Shown one piece after another: positions 11,646-22,934 of a stretch of 64,000 nt of DNA (its first letter is position 1; the number at the start of each line of letters is the position of its first letter). A program made the translations under genes and the position numbers. The notes beneath the pieces are model-generated. The model saw only the letters and a list, made by a program, of their open reading frames with translations. It did not search any database and had not been told where the DNA came from. The stretch is from Druceiella hillmani (lineage: Eukaryota > Arthropoda > Insecta > Lepidoptera > Hepialidae): assembly GCA_039881145.1 (NCBI GenBank), contig JAYKKI010000005.1:24175501-24239500 (forward strand). Reading direction: 5' to 3'.

Positions 11646-12480
11646 ATCTAATTATTGAGTAATGTAATGCTTTGATATGGTGTGAAACTCGCAATTTGTA
11701 GAGGTAAATTTTGAATGCATTAACAGATAAAATAACAGTAGCTGATACAAACTATAGCTGATTACGAAGCTGCAAGAATAATACTTTTACTATCAGTGAA
11801 AATAAAATAAGACGGTTACATTAATATAATTTTATTTCGTTTTCTATGTCATTAAGCCAGATGGAATGGTAATCATATCATCGATTTGGCTTCCTTCTTT
11901 TGTAAATTTATCGTACATATAATTATTCACATTTTTAGAGCTAATTAATAATATCTGTCACAACTTTCCATTCCTTTTACGTTTAATATTTGGTTGAAAT
12001 ATTTCTTTACAAATTTTATAATCTCAGTAGATGTAATATAACTATAACAATAAGTTTGTTACACATAAGCGACTTGCATATTAGTAGTTTATTTTATTTA
12101 TTAAATGTTTTGCAAAAGGTTTCATTTTCTTCGGATCTTACTTAGCTATAGACTTTATATTTACTTCTATGGATATATATTTTGTTTTTAATTATGTCAA
12201 ATGGAACCTATGCATGTTTAAAAAAAAACAATCTTTTCAGACGATGTTGCTTCTGGCAATATGACAATTTAGGGTTCAATGAAATCTTTTTCCAGAAGTC
12301 TTATTGCGGCGATCTAGTTGTTTAAATTTACTTATGTGACCTATATACGAAGAAATAGGTAGATATTGTGGAAGTTTATTCTATGTATTTTTATTACCAA
12401 TAATTGTTTTATACATCATCTTGCTGATTTAGCTTTAGTGGTTTTAGGCATTAGTGATTTAGGTTTATTACTTTTGGCAG
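11646..12480. other. AT-rich DNA, no feature seen
   Basis: AT-rich. A short GTTTTAGGCATTAGTGATTTAGG patch near 12440 has internal repetition (TTTAG repeated). Nothing else is supported. Confidence 0.55.
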
Positions 12481-12484
12481 AGAA

Positions 12485-12911
12485 TTATAAAAAGATAAAG
12501 TAACTACTACTCAAGTGTGGAATCGAATTAGCAATGTTTACAATCGTCACAAAGGCTCGTACGTTAACTCCTTCGGATTTAAATCGGAAAGGAGGAAGTA
12601 GGTTTAAAAATAATCCCCTAAATGGACTATTTAAAAAATTGTCGTAGAGCTCGCGCCACAATTGGTGAACGCTACACTGAATGAGTACTTTCATAAATGA
12701 CGTTTCTGTGAACGAATTCTGCCATCGACATATTTCGAGGCACGTAACGTCTGCTGTGCTACACTGTACGCGCATTGACTGTACACGAAAGAAAATTTCA
12801 CCAGAGCGAACTGGGTCACGCACCTTGCGCAGAAATAAAAGGCTATTCATCATAACAAAAAGTTTTGATACTGATGTATCCATTAAAGTTGTGGGAGCTA
12901 TTGTCATGTAG
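12485..12911. other. GC-richer island 5 with overlapping open frames
   Basis: A 140-codon ATG frame on the minus strand (12907 to 12485) is the longest ATG frame in the window. It overlaps a 76-codon plus-strand frame (12681-12911). Composition is less AT-rich at 12630-12830 than around it, which by itself lengthens frames. I recognise no domain, signal peptide or repeat in either product, and there is no clear splice or start context. A decayed transposon fragment, a species-specific gene or chance are all open. Confidence 0.2.
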
Positions 12912-12914
12912 TAG

Positions 12915-13755
12915 TTTGAAGTTCATACAGCATAAATAGCATTGGGTGAGAGTGAAATTGAAATGGCTTCAAAGTAACACTGAGGAATGGTCACGAGTAA
13001 TTCATGGCCATAACTGCGATTGCGATCAGAGTAATTCATGATCATCACTGCGATTTACGATCAAATGAAATTGATAATAGGTTGCTCTTTAAAGTTTGTG
13101 ATTACTATGAAACTATTTTCAAACGCGTTTCAAAAACAATGGTAATTTTAATAATTTTCAAGATCGTACTAAATTTTTGCTGTTCAATTTTATTTCTTTA
13201 TTCACAGTATAATATTGCACATGTCAAGTTTTAGGATCGATTGCTTAAACACTTGAAATTTGTGATATAAATTGATGAGAAAGAAGAAAAAACATACAAT
13301 TTACAATTGGCTGTTATATAATTTCATAAATGCTGCGGGGTCTTGGTCTTAAAAATTTTAAACAGTTTAATATTTAGACGAAGGAGCTCTTGCTAATTAT
13401 TAACTTCATTTAATACATTCTTAATTTGACCAAGTTATGTCTTATTCCACTTAACCATAAATACATTTACTTTTTATTAGTTGTTTACTGTGCTTCAGTT
13501 TATACGATTTAAACAAACAATAAATAATTTTTTTTTCTGCCCTTCCTTCCTTTTAATCTCGAATAATGTCTTACTTAAACTTATAAGAAATTGCCCATAA
13601 ATCACCATATAATCTAATTATTACCCCAACATTTTTCTTTTCAATATTTTCATCAGATCTTTAAATAACTCATGGTATTGTAAACGTTTTACATATAGTA
13701 TTCGGCAGTATACATGATACTCGAGCAGTTTTAAAAATTGTCCAGAAGAAGAGTA
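12915..13755. other. AT-rich DNA, no feature seen
   Basis: GAGTAATTCATGGCCATAACTGCGATT and GAGTAATTCATGATCATCACTGC near 12993 and 13030 form a small imperfect duplication. The rest is featureless. Confidence 0.5.
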
Positions 13756-13760
13756 ATGTC

Positions 13761-13808
13761 ATCAATCAACTCTGTTTCTTATAATCAATCAACTCTGTTT
13801 CTTATAAT
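13761..13808. repeat. 23-bp tandem duplication
   Basis: Two identical adjacent units begin ATCAATCAACTCTGTTTCTT (first at 13761, second at 13784). Confidence 0.9.
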
Positions 13809-15090
13809 TATTAATAATAATATTCGCAGCGACTATTTGGTAACCAAAACTAACACATTTCATATTAGGAGTGAAAGTAAGATAGTGAACTCGAACAAAA
13901 TGCACGCTACCGGCGAATGAATGTCTAGCAAAGTTAGCGACAGTCGTTAAATGTTTTGCATTCTGTGTTGCATCTGACATTGTAATTTATCGGTCATAGA
14001 AGCACTTTTACTATGTCTTATTACTAACATTCATACTTTTTGTCGTCATGTAGATTTTCGGTTCTCACTGTGATCTAGTATGTAAAGCAGTTCTCTGGTG
14101 CAATGCGGAAGAGCGTCATAATCTACAAGCGTAATTAAAATTCAGTTAAATGCTGATAAATTAACGAATATGATCAGACCAACACAATGCGCCGTTTATA
14201 TATATGTACACATTAATTGGTATCAGAAAGTAGCCTTCACTTTCAATCGATAGTGTTTAGTGTTGTATTTGGAAGTCTCACTCAACCAAATATAAAATAT
14301 GAATTTAGTTCTTATCTTTACGCAATTCGCGAATAAATTGACGTATCTATAGATTATTTATGTTATTCATATTAATATTAAAGTAATTAATGTTGTGATT
14401 AAATCAAGAGTAAATATTTATTACTTACTGGATATTTTGTAGTTTGGGGAGTGAACAACAACAAAACAAAGAGTACGCAATGAATATAATTTAAAATTAA
14501 ATGAAACTACGCGATGTAGTATTATTTCTACTTTGTTTAAGTTCCTTACCACGACCGAGGTTTCGTTGTATTACCACATCTTCAGGTGGGCTATTAGCAA
14601 AGATTGGTATAATTTACGTAGCGCAGAAAAATGCGACATTAAAACTACAACTCAAACTATTACAAAAGAAAGTGGGACGTCATTTAATTTAATAGTACAG
14701 AAGATATTAATTTTCTTGTTGTGTACCACGAAAGCTACAAAAGGGGCATTAGTTAGGAGTTTGTATACCGTTCAGCTTAAAAATATTATTCTATCATTTG
14801 ACATAACTATTCATCCGACATCTTGAAGATACGTGTTTAAATAAATGAAAAGAAATATATATTCCCATTTTCTTAAAAATAATATTTGTTTTTCAAAAAT
14901 ATATATTCTCATTTACTTCGAAAAATATTTCTTGGTAGGCAACCTCATTTTGACCCAAAATTCAATTTCTTTTCCCACAATCAGTTATTCTCAGTTTATT
15001 TTACGGATCCTTCGCCTCAAATACAATGTTTACCCTGTTTTAATATTCGCATAATTTACTTCCGATGTTTGCATAAAGTTTTGTTATGAC
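13809..15090. other. AT-rich DNA, short open frames only
   Basis: Several overlapping plus-strand frames of 60-97 codons lie between 14501 and 15089 in different phases. None shows conserved content. CCATTTTCTTAAAAATAATA and related AAAAATATATATTCTCATTTAC phrases are near-duplicates at 14866-14912. Confidence 0.45.
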
Positions 15091-15095
15091 TAAGC

Positions 15096-15812
15096 AAGTG
15101 TATACAAGTATGAAGCATATATTTTGCAGACAGGCGGAAGTTACAAAAGAAAGGGAGGCATATATTGTGTTGGATCACACAAAATATTGTAGTAGATATT
15201 AATATCAAATGTTAATAAAATTGTTAATGTAGATTTACTGCTTCGTTAAAATCTTTTTAATTGGCTATACTTATTGGTGATTATTATTTTATGTATTGGT
15301 TATTATTTGAAAATATTTGGCAAATCTGTCTTTTCCAGGAAGTGCATACAAGTATGAAGCATATATTTTGCAGACAGGCGGAAGTTACAAAATAAAGGGA
15401 GGCACATATTGTGCTGGATCACACAAAATATTGTAGTAGATATTAATATCAAATGTTAATAAAATTGTTAATGTTGATTTACTGTTTCGTTCAAATCTTT
15501 TTAATTGGCTATTCTTATCGGTTATTATTTTATTTATTGGTTATTATTATTTGAAAATATTTGGCAAATCTGTCTTTTCCAGCAAGTGTGTACAAGTATG
15601 AAGTATATATTTTGCAGACAGGCGGAAGTTACAAAAGAAAGGGAGGCACATATTGTGCTGGATCACACAAAATATTGTAGTAGATATTAATATCAAATGT
15701 TAATAAAATTAATAATGTAGATTTAATGTTTCTTTAAAATGTTTTTAATTGACTATCCTTATTGTTTATTGGTTATTATTATTTGAAAATATTTGGGAAC
15801 CTGTTTTCCTCC
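15096..15812. repeat. Three-copy tandem repeat, 244-bp unit
   Basis: Units starting AAGTGTATACAAGTATGAAG occur at 15096, 15340 and 15584, an exact 244-bp spacing. Each contains TTTTGCAGACAGGCGGAAGT, a GGATCACACAAAATATTGTA stretch and ends TTGAAAATATTTGGCAAATC. The copies differ by scattered substitutions and small indels, and the third decays after about 15795. A 61-codon frame (15505-15690) crosses a unit boundary and is a by-product. It has the look of a local satellite-like expansion. Confidence 0.95.
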
Positions 15813-15959
15813 AACCTTTTATGTCTCCATTTATAATTCACCGTCCATTACACTGGATATTGCTGAAAAATATGTTTGTGGTATCCTATATGCTAGCACT
15901 TATGACACCCTTATGGTAATAATGTCGACATTCTTCTTCTGAATATTTCAGTGGTGAGC

Positions 15960-16368
15960 GATTTTGAATGATTTCTGTAGTCGAATGATCTTCATAGTAA
16001 TAATCATTTTTTATAACAATTCCAAATCAATTTATAAGAATGATCTACTTTGAATGATTAGTAATAGTAATTACTAATTCCTAGTCCAAAGCAAGTAGTA
16101 ACAATGATCCATTTTGAATGATTAGTAATAGTAATTACTAATTCCAAATCCAAATTAAATAGTAAGACTGAACCATTTTGAATAATTAATAGTAATTACT
16201 AATTCATAGTCCAAAGCAAGTAGTAACAATGATCCATTTTGAATGATTAGTAATAGTAATTACTAATTCCAAATCCAAATTAAATAGTAAGACTGAACCA
16301 TTTTGAATAATTAATAGTAATTACTAATTCCAAGTCCAAAGCAAGTAGTAAGAATGATCTATTTTGAA
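15960..16368. repeat. 125-bp higher-order tandem array of ~62-bp units with TAATTA palindromes
   Basis: CCAAAGCAAGTAGTAA-type units recur with the phrase AGTCCAAAGCAAG at 16083, 16208 and 16333, giving a 125-bp period. Each period splits into two related half-units of 61 and 64 bp. The 12-bp perfect palindrome TAGTAATTACTA is kept at 16065, 16129, 16190, 16254 and 16315, while surrounding bases vary. TAATTA is the common homeodomain core, so the array could act as a multimeric binding platform. That is inference; unselected tandem expansion would look the same. Confidence 0.93.
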
Positions 16369-16369
16369 A

Positions 16370-17378
16370 ATTCGTCTATGATAATATTTTTAGGGAACAT
16401 TGATAACCGACTGTTATCGAACTCAAAACAGCGATGTTCATTAACATCGATAATTTCGCTGAATAAAAGTGAAAATGATAAATTAAACTGACTTACTTAA
16501 ATAAATATAATAACACAATGAAATAAATATCATTTTATTTTATATCAATGCAACTGAAAGTTTTCATAAACATGCGTATTCATAAATTACTTCATTTGTT
16601 ATTCGAATAAATTTGTAAATTAATATTATCGAAGGTTGATATTTCATTCCTGTCATCAAAACCTCGGTGTTAAATTACTCAATGTCGATGTTCCATAAAT
16701 ATAGATCATTCCTAAGTAATATGGATTTAATGAAATTAGATTCATTCAACATATTTTGATGCAAGGCCGTAAAGCGCTGCCTAAACACTTATGCAGAAGA
16801 AAATAATAAAATAGTATTCGTTCTCATCTTGCATTCTCATCTGGGGTCGCTCCTGTTTATTTCACTTATGTTGGTAACATGTATTTTATTCAACGTTCGC
16901 CTGCATTAATCGGTTCATTTTTGTCCGCTACTACTTTATATTTACTAATGACCATATTCGGGACATCTCATTAGCAAATGATTCCGTTAATAATGGCCCA
17001 TTCTTAGAATTTGTTTATGTTTCAAGGTAGACTGGTTGGAAATAATATATTTAAAACAACAAGTCTGAATTTAGACTCTCTATAAAGGGTCATGTAAAAC
17101 TATCGAGAAGCTTATGTTATGCGAAATTAAGAAAAAATCGATAGATGGAAAATATACGGGAAAGAATTTTAATTCAGGATATTTAAAAATTAAAAAAAAA
17201 AGTTGATTTGTTGAGTGTGACACGTTTTCGAGAGTTATTCTCTATTATTCCAAATCTCGTTTATTTTTGTTCTCGTTAATTTTTCAATGATACCAAATTA
17301 ATAATGCTTACAAATAGCATTCTGGACTTTAAGTAAAACCTAGAAAGCACATAAGAAATTATCAAAAGCTGATTATAG
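16370..17378. other. AT-rich DNA, no feature seen
   Basis: Plain AT-rich sequence. A somewhat less AT-rich patch at about 16820-16990 shows nothing specific. Confidence 0.55.
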
Positions 17379-17379
17379 T

Positions 17380-17425
17380 TTTACTGGCTGTACCCTTCGT
17401 TTCAACCGCGTAGAATTATATTAAC
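17380..17425 (-). mobile_element. Helitron-like terminus, decayed
   Basis: TTTTACTGGCTGTACCCTTC followed by GTTTCAACCGCGTAGAAT matches, with substitutions, the reverse complement of the lepidopteran Helitron-like 3' end (ATTCCACGCGGACGAAG, then TCGCGGGCAACAGCTAGT). The diagnostic CTAG appears here as CTGG in reverse. Only the terminus is recognisable. Confidence 0.45.
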
Positions 17426-17439
17426 AATGCTACTCTACC

Positions 17440-17568
17440 CTCCCCCGGGAGGAGGGTGAGTAACCAAATACCTCCGTTTTAATCACACTAAATGTCTCCA
17501 CTTTGTTCGCCAAACGATAGCACTCTTCGGTATCTGAGTTATATGGGCATGAGTACACGGGATGTCAT
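17440..17568 (+). repeat. Dispersed repeat S, copy 1
   Basis: TGTCTCCACTTTGTTCGCC, then TTCGGTATCTGAGTTATATG, then GGGATGTCATTGAAT follow the same order as CGCCTCCGCTTCGTTCGCC, ATCGGAGGTATATCGG and ATGTCATTGG in the block at 21640-21870. The copies are diverged and the internal spacing differs. The G/C-rich CTCCCCCGGGAGGAGG lies at its 5' side. Confidence 0.5.
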
Positions 17569-17569
17569 T

Positions 17570-18105
17570 GAATATATAAGCCGATCTCTCTCTCTCAATG
17601 TTCCCCAAATATAAGTACATTTGTTATCATTGCCTCTATGAAATATGGTTTGATGATATATATCTTATAATAGGTCTGTAATCTACCTTAAAGTATAGAA
17701 TTTCTAATATAAAAATAATTTTCGAAATCTGATGCGACATTCCAGATATTAAGGTGAACTACTAAACAAATAAACTATTCAACTTTATATATTAGAATGG
17801 ATTTTTTAGTTTATATCTAACGGACTGAATTTAAATCAATAGCTTACTACTACATATCATCGTTACTATAAACATTCCTACCTCTGTTATAATTATAGCT
17901 GTTAATTCGTTTTAAATAGAGACATAGTTAAAGATATGCACATAACTAGTGAATACTGTGTTGAAATATTATTTTATATATCCTTTCGAAATTATGATGA
18001 GAAAGTGAATATCCTTCGAAATTAAGGATGTGGAAATTTTTGGTTTAGAGCCTGGAACTTTCGGTTAAAGTTCCTATTTAAAATTTGAGTTCCTTCTAAA
18101 TTTTA
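17570..18105. other. AT-rich DNA, no feature seen
   Basis: GAAATTATGATGAG and GAAATTAAGGATG phrases near 17990-18030 are weakly repeated. Nothing else is supported. Confidence 0.5.
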
Positions 18106-18109
18106 GTAT

Positions 18110-18310
18110 TGATAGAAACTGAAGACGCTCTTCCCGTTCGCAGCGAATCTTGATACAGTTATTATAATCATGAATAATCACCACAGGCTTGGTCACGAGT
18201 CACGTACTTGGGAACGAGCTCATCCCCCCATGCGCCTAAATATTAAACAATTTATGCAGGGGTAAGTGCAAAAGGAGTGCCAATAGCTTTGGAATTCGTT
18301 TTGTACACTT
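18110..18310. promoter_or_regulatory. GC-richer island 6 with TAAT cores
   Basis: A mixed-composition block joins CTCTTCCCGTTCGCAGCG, ATTATAATCATGAATAATCA, CACGAGTCACGTACTTGG and TAAATATTAAACAATTTATG. The clustered homeodomain-type cores and a CACGTA E-box-like site, without an open frame, suggest an enhancer. This is inference from motif content. Confidence 0.28.
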
Positions 18311-18929
18311 TATTTCGGGCTAGAATTGATAAATTATCCATTTACTAGTCATTTTAATTAAATTATTTGTGAATGGATAGTTTATAATTTCTTAGGATTG
18401 TTAGTTTTTAATTTAAATAATTTGATACTAATTACTTATTATAAATCTATTTTTAATCGCAAAACCGCAAACTGTCTATTAGTGAAGTGGCTTTACTTGG
18501 AACTTTCAGGTGTATTAGGGTGAAACCTGGATATGTAATATGCTCCAATTTTTATTTCTCAAGAGTTCATTGAAATATGTAGTTTTTACGATGAATTCTA
18601 TAATATTAAAATCAAAAATCGAATTGTTATACTATAACGGAAAACATTTCAATTACCATTGTACTATTGATAAAATTGAAGATTATTTAATAACTTACAT
18701 TTCATTCACAAAAGTATTTTACATTTTACATCTAATATTCTTCCTTATGATGTACCACTTAACAATAGTTACAACAATGAAGTAGGGGACATATCCGATG
18801 CTACTCATATCAGTTAAAGTGAAAGTGAGACAGTTGATATGAAAATTCTGAATAAAACCCTATCACAGCATTATTTTACGATGAGAAACAGTATGACACA
18901 GTTCTCTGGTATTTTTGTGCAATTCATGG

Positions 18930-19240
18930 TTAGTAACTAAGATATGAGTCACGAACTGTGCACCAATGCCAGAAACCCTCTAAAGCAGCCGACTCTTATC
19001 TGGCCATTCGCTAATCACGGCACAGTATTTCATTTAACCAAGGTCGTAACGCCGTGGCCCCACAATTACGCGGTCACCGCGGTCGGAAGGTGCTACTTGC
19101 AATATTGCTGCAGCGTCGCGTGTCGCAAGGAGTCAACATTTTGTAAGATCGTTGCCAAGATCTCACATTTGGACAGGAAGACGCGAAAAGCGTTACATCA
19201 ATTAAACCTAAACGTCCTCCCAATAAATTCAAATTAAAGA
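18930..19240. promoter_or_regulatory. GC-richer island 7, candidate conserved element
   Basis: About 300 bp of near-balanced composition holds CTAATCACGG, ACCAAGGTCGTAACGCC, CACAATTACGCGGTCACCGC and an AGATC-N8-GATCT inverted repeat near 19146-19163. A 97-codon plus frame (18944-19237) is open throughout but has no recognisable domain, and a 67-codon minus frame overlaps it. A conserved non-coding block is the simplest reading; a small gene is possible. Confidence 0.28.
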
Positions 19241-19244
19241 TATA

Positions 19245-20415
19245 ATATTTATATGACCTAGTTTTCCAGTTCAACATTTTTGATTTTTAACTCAAATTAA
19301 CTCTCCTAACTCTCCTAAAGAATGTTATATACGATTTTAATTTACTAAATCCAATAATTAGACGATAATTTAAGCCTCATGCACCCATCTTGTATTAAAA
19401 TTCATTAATTACGTTCGAATTTTTATTAACTGCATTCATTAAATAAAAGTTAGTCTTAATATTTTAACATTTTTAAATATTTTAAGTCTGTGTGTGAGAT
19501 TATGAACGATCTTCAGTATCCTACAAGTTTTATAAACATTCAATTAATTCTTATTCGTTTTATGTAAAGAAAAGAAAAATAATAAAAGGAGAAATCCAGA
19601 AGCTAAACGTGTCTCCCGGATACTAACATTATTAGGACTGCCATTTCATTTAATTATTTTTTAACCTAATTTTAACATAATCGATCACAACGCTGTTTTT
19701 TCTAACGTAATTTCATAAGCTGTATTTAATGCGACGTAACAACACCGCCGGTTTAAATGTTTGTGATGACTGTTAGCAGTGACATCAAATATTCCATTTA
19801 TTTAATGAACCATTTGTTACCTTGTGACTAGTGCAGACAGTGAATGATATCGGGTGATCTCTACCGCACAAATAATCACGTCATGATTCTATGCAATGAA
19901 TAGAGGTTATATTATGATTATAATATATACACGTTTTCATTAATTTTCATAATTATGAGTATTAAATAAAAGGGTTAATGTTATTTAATTGTAATAAACA
20001 TATTTAATTTTATTCTCTTACGTGTTATTGCATTTGAATAATGTATTTCTTTTTTTTCTCATACTACTATTGAGTCCTCTCAGACTCACTTGAAGAGAGT
20101 ATGGCCGCATTGTAAGACAATACATGTATCTAAAGTTTAGATTTAAACTAGCTGTAAGATAATAAACTTATATGTGTTAATAAACCTCAGCGAAACTATG
20201 TCATTCTCTGTGAAAATCTCTTTATTGGTATAGCCATTTAAATCATTAAATTATTTTAATGTTATTAGATCAGATTATAATACAATTTCAAGAATATCGA
20301 ATTCGAGAATCTTATATGCCTTGATTTGTTTGTTTTCTAAAGTTTGGTACAAAAATTCATTATACGAGTATACAGTATAATGAATATGTCATCTAAATAA
20401 GGTACACCATTTTTG
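19245..20415. other. AT-rich DNA, no feature seen
   Basis: AACTCTCCTAACTCTCCTAA near 19299 is a 10-bp tandem duplication. The rest is featureless AT-rich sequence. Confidence 0.55.
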
Positions 20416-20420
20416 TACTA

Positions 20421-20496
20421 TATAGGTGTATAATGTACTGTGTGGCTAATGAGATGCATATAGGCTGTATAATGTACACTGTGTGGCAAATGAGTT
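20421..20496. repeat. 38-bp tandem duplication
   Basis: TATAGGTGTATAATGTACTG and TATAGGCTGTATAATGTACA start two adjacent units, each continuing with a TGTGTGGC(T/A)AATGAG phrase. Confidence 0.85.
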
Positions 20497-21084
20497 CTAA
20501 CGATTTAAATACAGATAATTTTAGTACGTTGCGTGAATTTTTGAGTTAAACTTTTAAATCATAATAAGTATTATAAAATAATACATGAAAATACTGCAAA
20601 TAATATGAAAATCTACAAAATTTTCAACAGGGTATATTGCTAAATTATTGTAAATTGTTGTTTTATGTTTGATAAGCATTTTCATATTACGATTGGGTCG
20701 TACAATTTTCACTCAACTAAAATGCAAGAAAAACAAGTAAATTGTTGGAAGTATTGTTAATAAATTAACCCTAAATCGTGATCAAATAAAAAAACTATTA
20801 AACAATATACAGTCCCCATCCCTTCTTTGCCCGGGCAAAGTCAGAATTGGTGATTAGTAGTAAACTATTCTGATTTACACGCATTCAGATGCTACATATA
20901 GTTAGGTAATGTGCTTTCGTAGTTTCATATAATTAATTCATTTTAAATTGAATATTCAACAATTTGCTCGACATATTGGCCGGGCCTATTCGCAGGACGC
21001 AAAATTTATGTGACTGGAGTTTCCACTTACTGGGTCGAATAATTGAATCCAGTAATTGGGGCAAAGTTTAGTATTTATTTGAAT

Positions 21085-21142
21085 ATTAGATATTGTAATA
21101 CTCGTAACTTTTTCAACATTAGATATTGTAATACTCATAACT
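21085..21142. repeat. 33-bp tandem duplication
   Basis: ATTAGATATTGTAATACTC occurs at 21085 and 21118, each followed by (G/A)TAACT. Confidence 0.9.
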
Positions 21143-21559
21143 GTAACTGGAGAGAAATGAAAATATAAATGTTTTTGAATAATATTGAAATAATGGATCC
21201 AACATTTCATGCCGTATAGCATAGTCTCTTTCAGATATACATATAAAGTTGCTGTGATAGAATGTTACATAATAGCAATTCACAGCTAGATTGGATAGTA
21301 ATGTTGCTGTAAATATATAACATCTGACTGATTTAATAACGGCAAGAATAAAAAAATTCAATTCAATCTGAAAAGAAAAATGTAATTCGACAGTATTCGT
21401 TACTAATGGATACTTTTGTTCAATTACTTTACTGGATTTATTTTGAAATTATCATATTGTTAAATATTGTAATTCAATCAGAATTTGTTTAGTACACGCT
21501 GTGTTCCACGGAGGAAAAGTAAATAATTGAAAAAATACTCGACGGAGTCAACAGCTGGC

Positions 21560-21870
21560 AATAAATAGCATTTAAAAGCATTCGCTGAGATACGTCCGTT
21601 GAGTATAGAGCCGACATGAGAGTGAGCAGCGACATGCTAGCTGACTGAGCTACTCCCCCCCGTGGTCATTAAACGCCTCCGCTTCGTTCGCCAACCTACA
21701 TAGATCGTCAGGATCGGAGGTATATCGGCGGGAAAACCCGCTTAAGTAGCTTTCCTTTCTTTTTTTGTCTTTAAATTTTTATCGGTGCTTACTAAGCTCC
21801 GCGCATACGTGATATAATATGTCATTGGTGCGCTCGGCGGCAGATAGCATCGAATATTTAAGTGGAGTTT
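21560..21870 (+). repeat. Dispersed repeat S, copy 2
   Basis: ACGCCTCCGCTTCGTTCGCC, AGGATCGGAGGTATATCGGC, GGGAAAACCCGC and AATATGTCATTGGTGCG lie in order in a CpG-rich block, paralleling the decayed copy at 17440-17568. I recognise the phrase from lepidopteran genomes but cannot name the family. The 5' limit is a guess based on composition. Confidence 0.5.
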
Positions 21871-21871
21871 A

Positions 21872-22298
21872 AAAAATTAATTGTGCAAGTATAGTTTGGA
21901 CTTAAGCAATTTTTATATTTGGTTTAAATAAAGAATAAAAAAAAATTAAACGTCTCAAATTCATAAAAGGAATATACTTCTTGCTGACATCATTAGAATT
22001 GACATTTTACTGAACTATTATAACATATTTTAGTATGTTATCGATTACAACAGAATAGCTCCTCTCTAGCAAGAATTAACCTATTCGATATTAGAAATTA
22101 ATCAATCTCTTTGAAACTCTATCTTTACTGTCATTTTCATTTATACCATGAGATTATTTTTGTCATGTTTTAATGTCATTCAATCATATTACAATCAAAT
22201 TTTGAGGATATTGAATTCGAATATATTACATGCTTTTAGGGCGCAGAATGTATCTGCGATTCCGACGAATCGTTTAATGTACAAATATTCTATATCTA
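21872..22298. other. AT-rich DNA, no feature seen
   Basis: Nothing beyond AT-rich sequence. Confidence 0.6.
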
Positions 22299-22299
22299 A

Positions 22300-22420
22300 A
22301 TACCGTTTGGAATGGCTGTAATTCGATTCAGCTGAACTCGCTCGTGCGCGCCGGCTCCGGCTGCAATGTCACGCTTACCAGCACCTGGTTTCAGGTTCGT
22401 TGCTCGTGAATTTGCTATTA
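22300..22420. promoter_or_regulatory. GC-rich island 8
   Basis: GTAATTCGATTCAGCTGAAC, CTCGTGCGCGCCGGCTCC and CAGCACCTGGTTTCAGG cluster in about 120 bp. E-boxes CAGCTG and CACCTG are present. There is no open frame. Called by composition and motifs. Confidence 0.22.
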
Positions 22421-22659
22421 TTGAAATATCAACAGAACTATATGGTCGAGTGCAATATATGTAGCAGCTACTTGAAGAGTATTATATACTGTAAGGTTAC
22501 TGATAATTAAAATATAACTTACAACAAAAAATAAAAATTTGTTCAAACTGAATATTGGATTATGGGGTACTAGAAACTAAGACAAGTGGAGAAGGGTGTA
22601 CTGACAAAATGTTGTATTATAACATATGTTATATTGGTACATAGTTAAACCAGGAACTT

Positions 22660-22930
22660 ATAATTACATCAAGTCCATTTGCCCGTCCATCTTTTAGAGC
22701 CTCATAGTTCTACAGCATCAGTCGATGCACATGAAATTTTGTAAGTACTTGTTTCATTTGGAGGTCCCAATTAGTATGACAAAAATGTTACAGTACCAAG
22801 ACTCGTAGTATGAGGCAACGGGCGAAACATTTTTTTACGAATTTTATCGAGCGAGTATTATTGGATAGGTCTTTAAGAGTGAAACTAAGATTACATTTTT
22901 AGGACTCCGTAGCAAACATGGAAACTCTCA
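22660..22930. repeat. Possible decayed interspersed repeat
   Basis: GCCCGTCCATCTTTTAGAGC, then ACATGAAATTTTGTAAGTAC, then GGAGGTCCCAATTAG, then TTTTTAGGACTCCGTAG resembles the internal order of lepidopteran CCGTCTGTC repeats (a GAAATTTGG phrase and a terminal TTTTTAGGGTTCCGTA). All landmarks are degenerate. Confidence 0.3.
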
Positions 22931-22934
22931 TAAT

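Noticed and set aside
18850..18885. CTATCACAGCATTATTTTAC as a miR-2-like (TATCACAGCC) sequence
   Set aside because: Only the first nine bases agree and no complementary arm lies within 100 bp.
18944..19237. 97-codon plus-strand frame as a gene
   Set aside because: No family resemblance, no signal or repeat structure, and an overlapping minus frame. The composition island explains the lack of stops.
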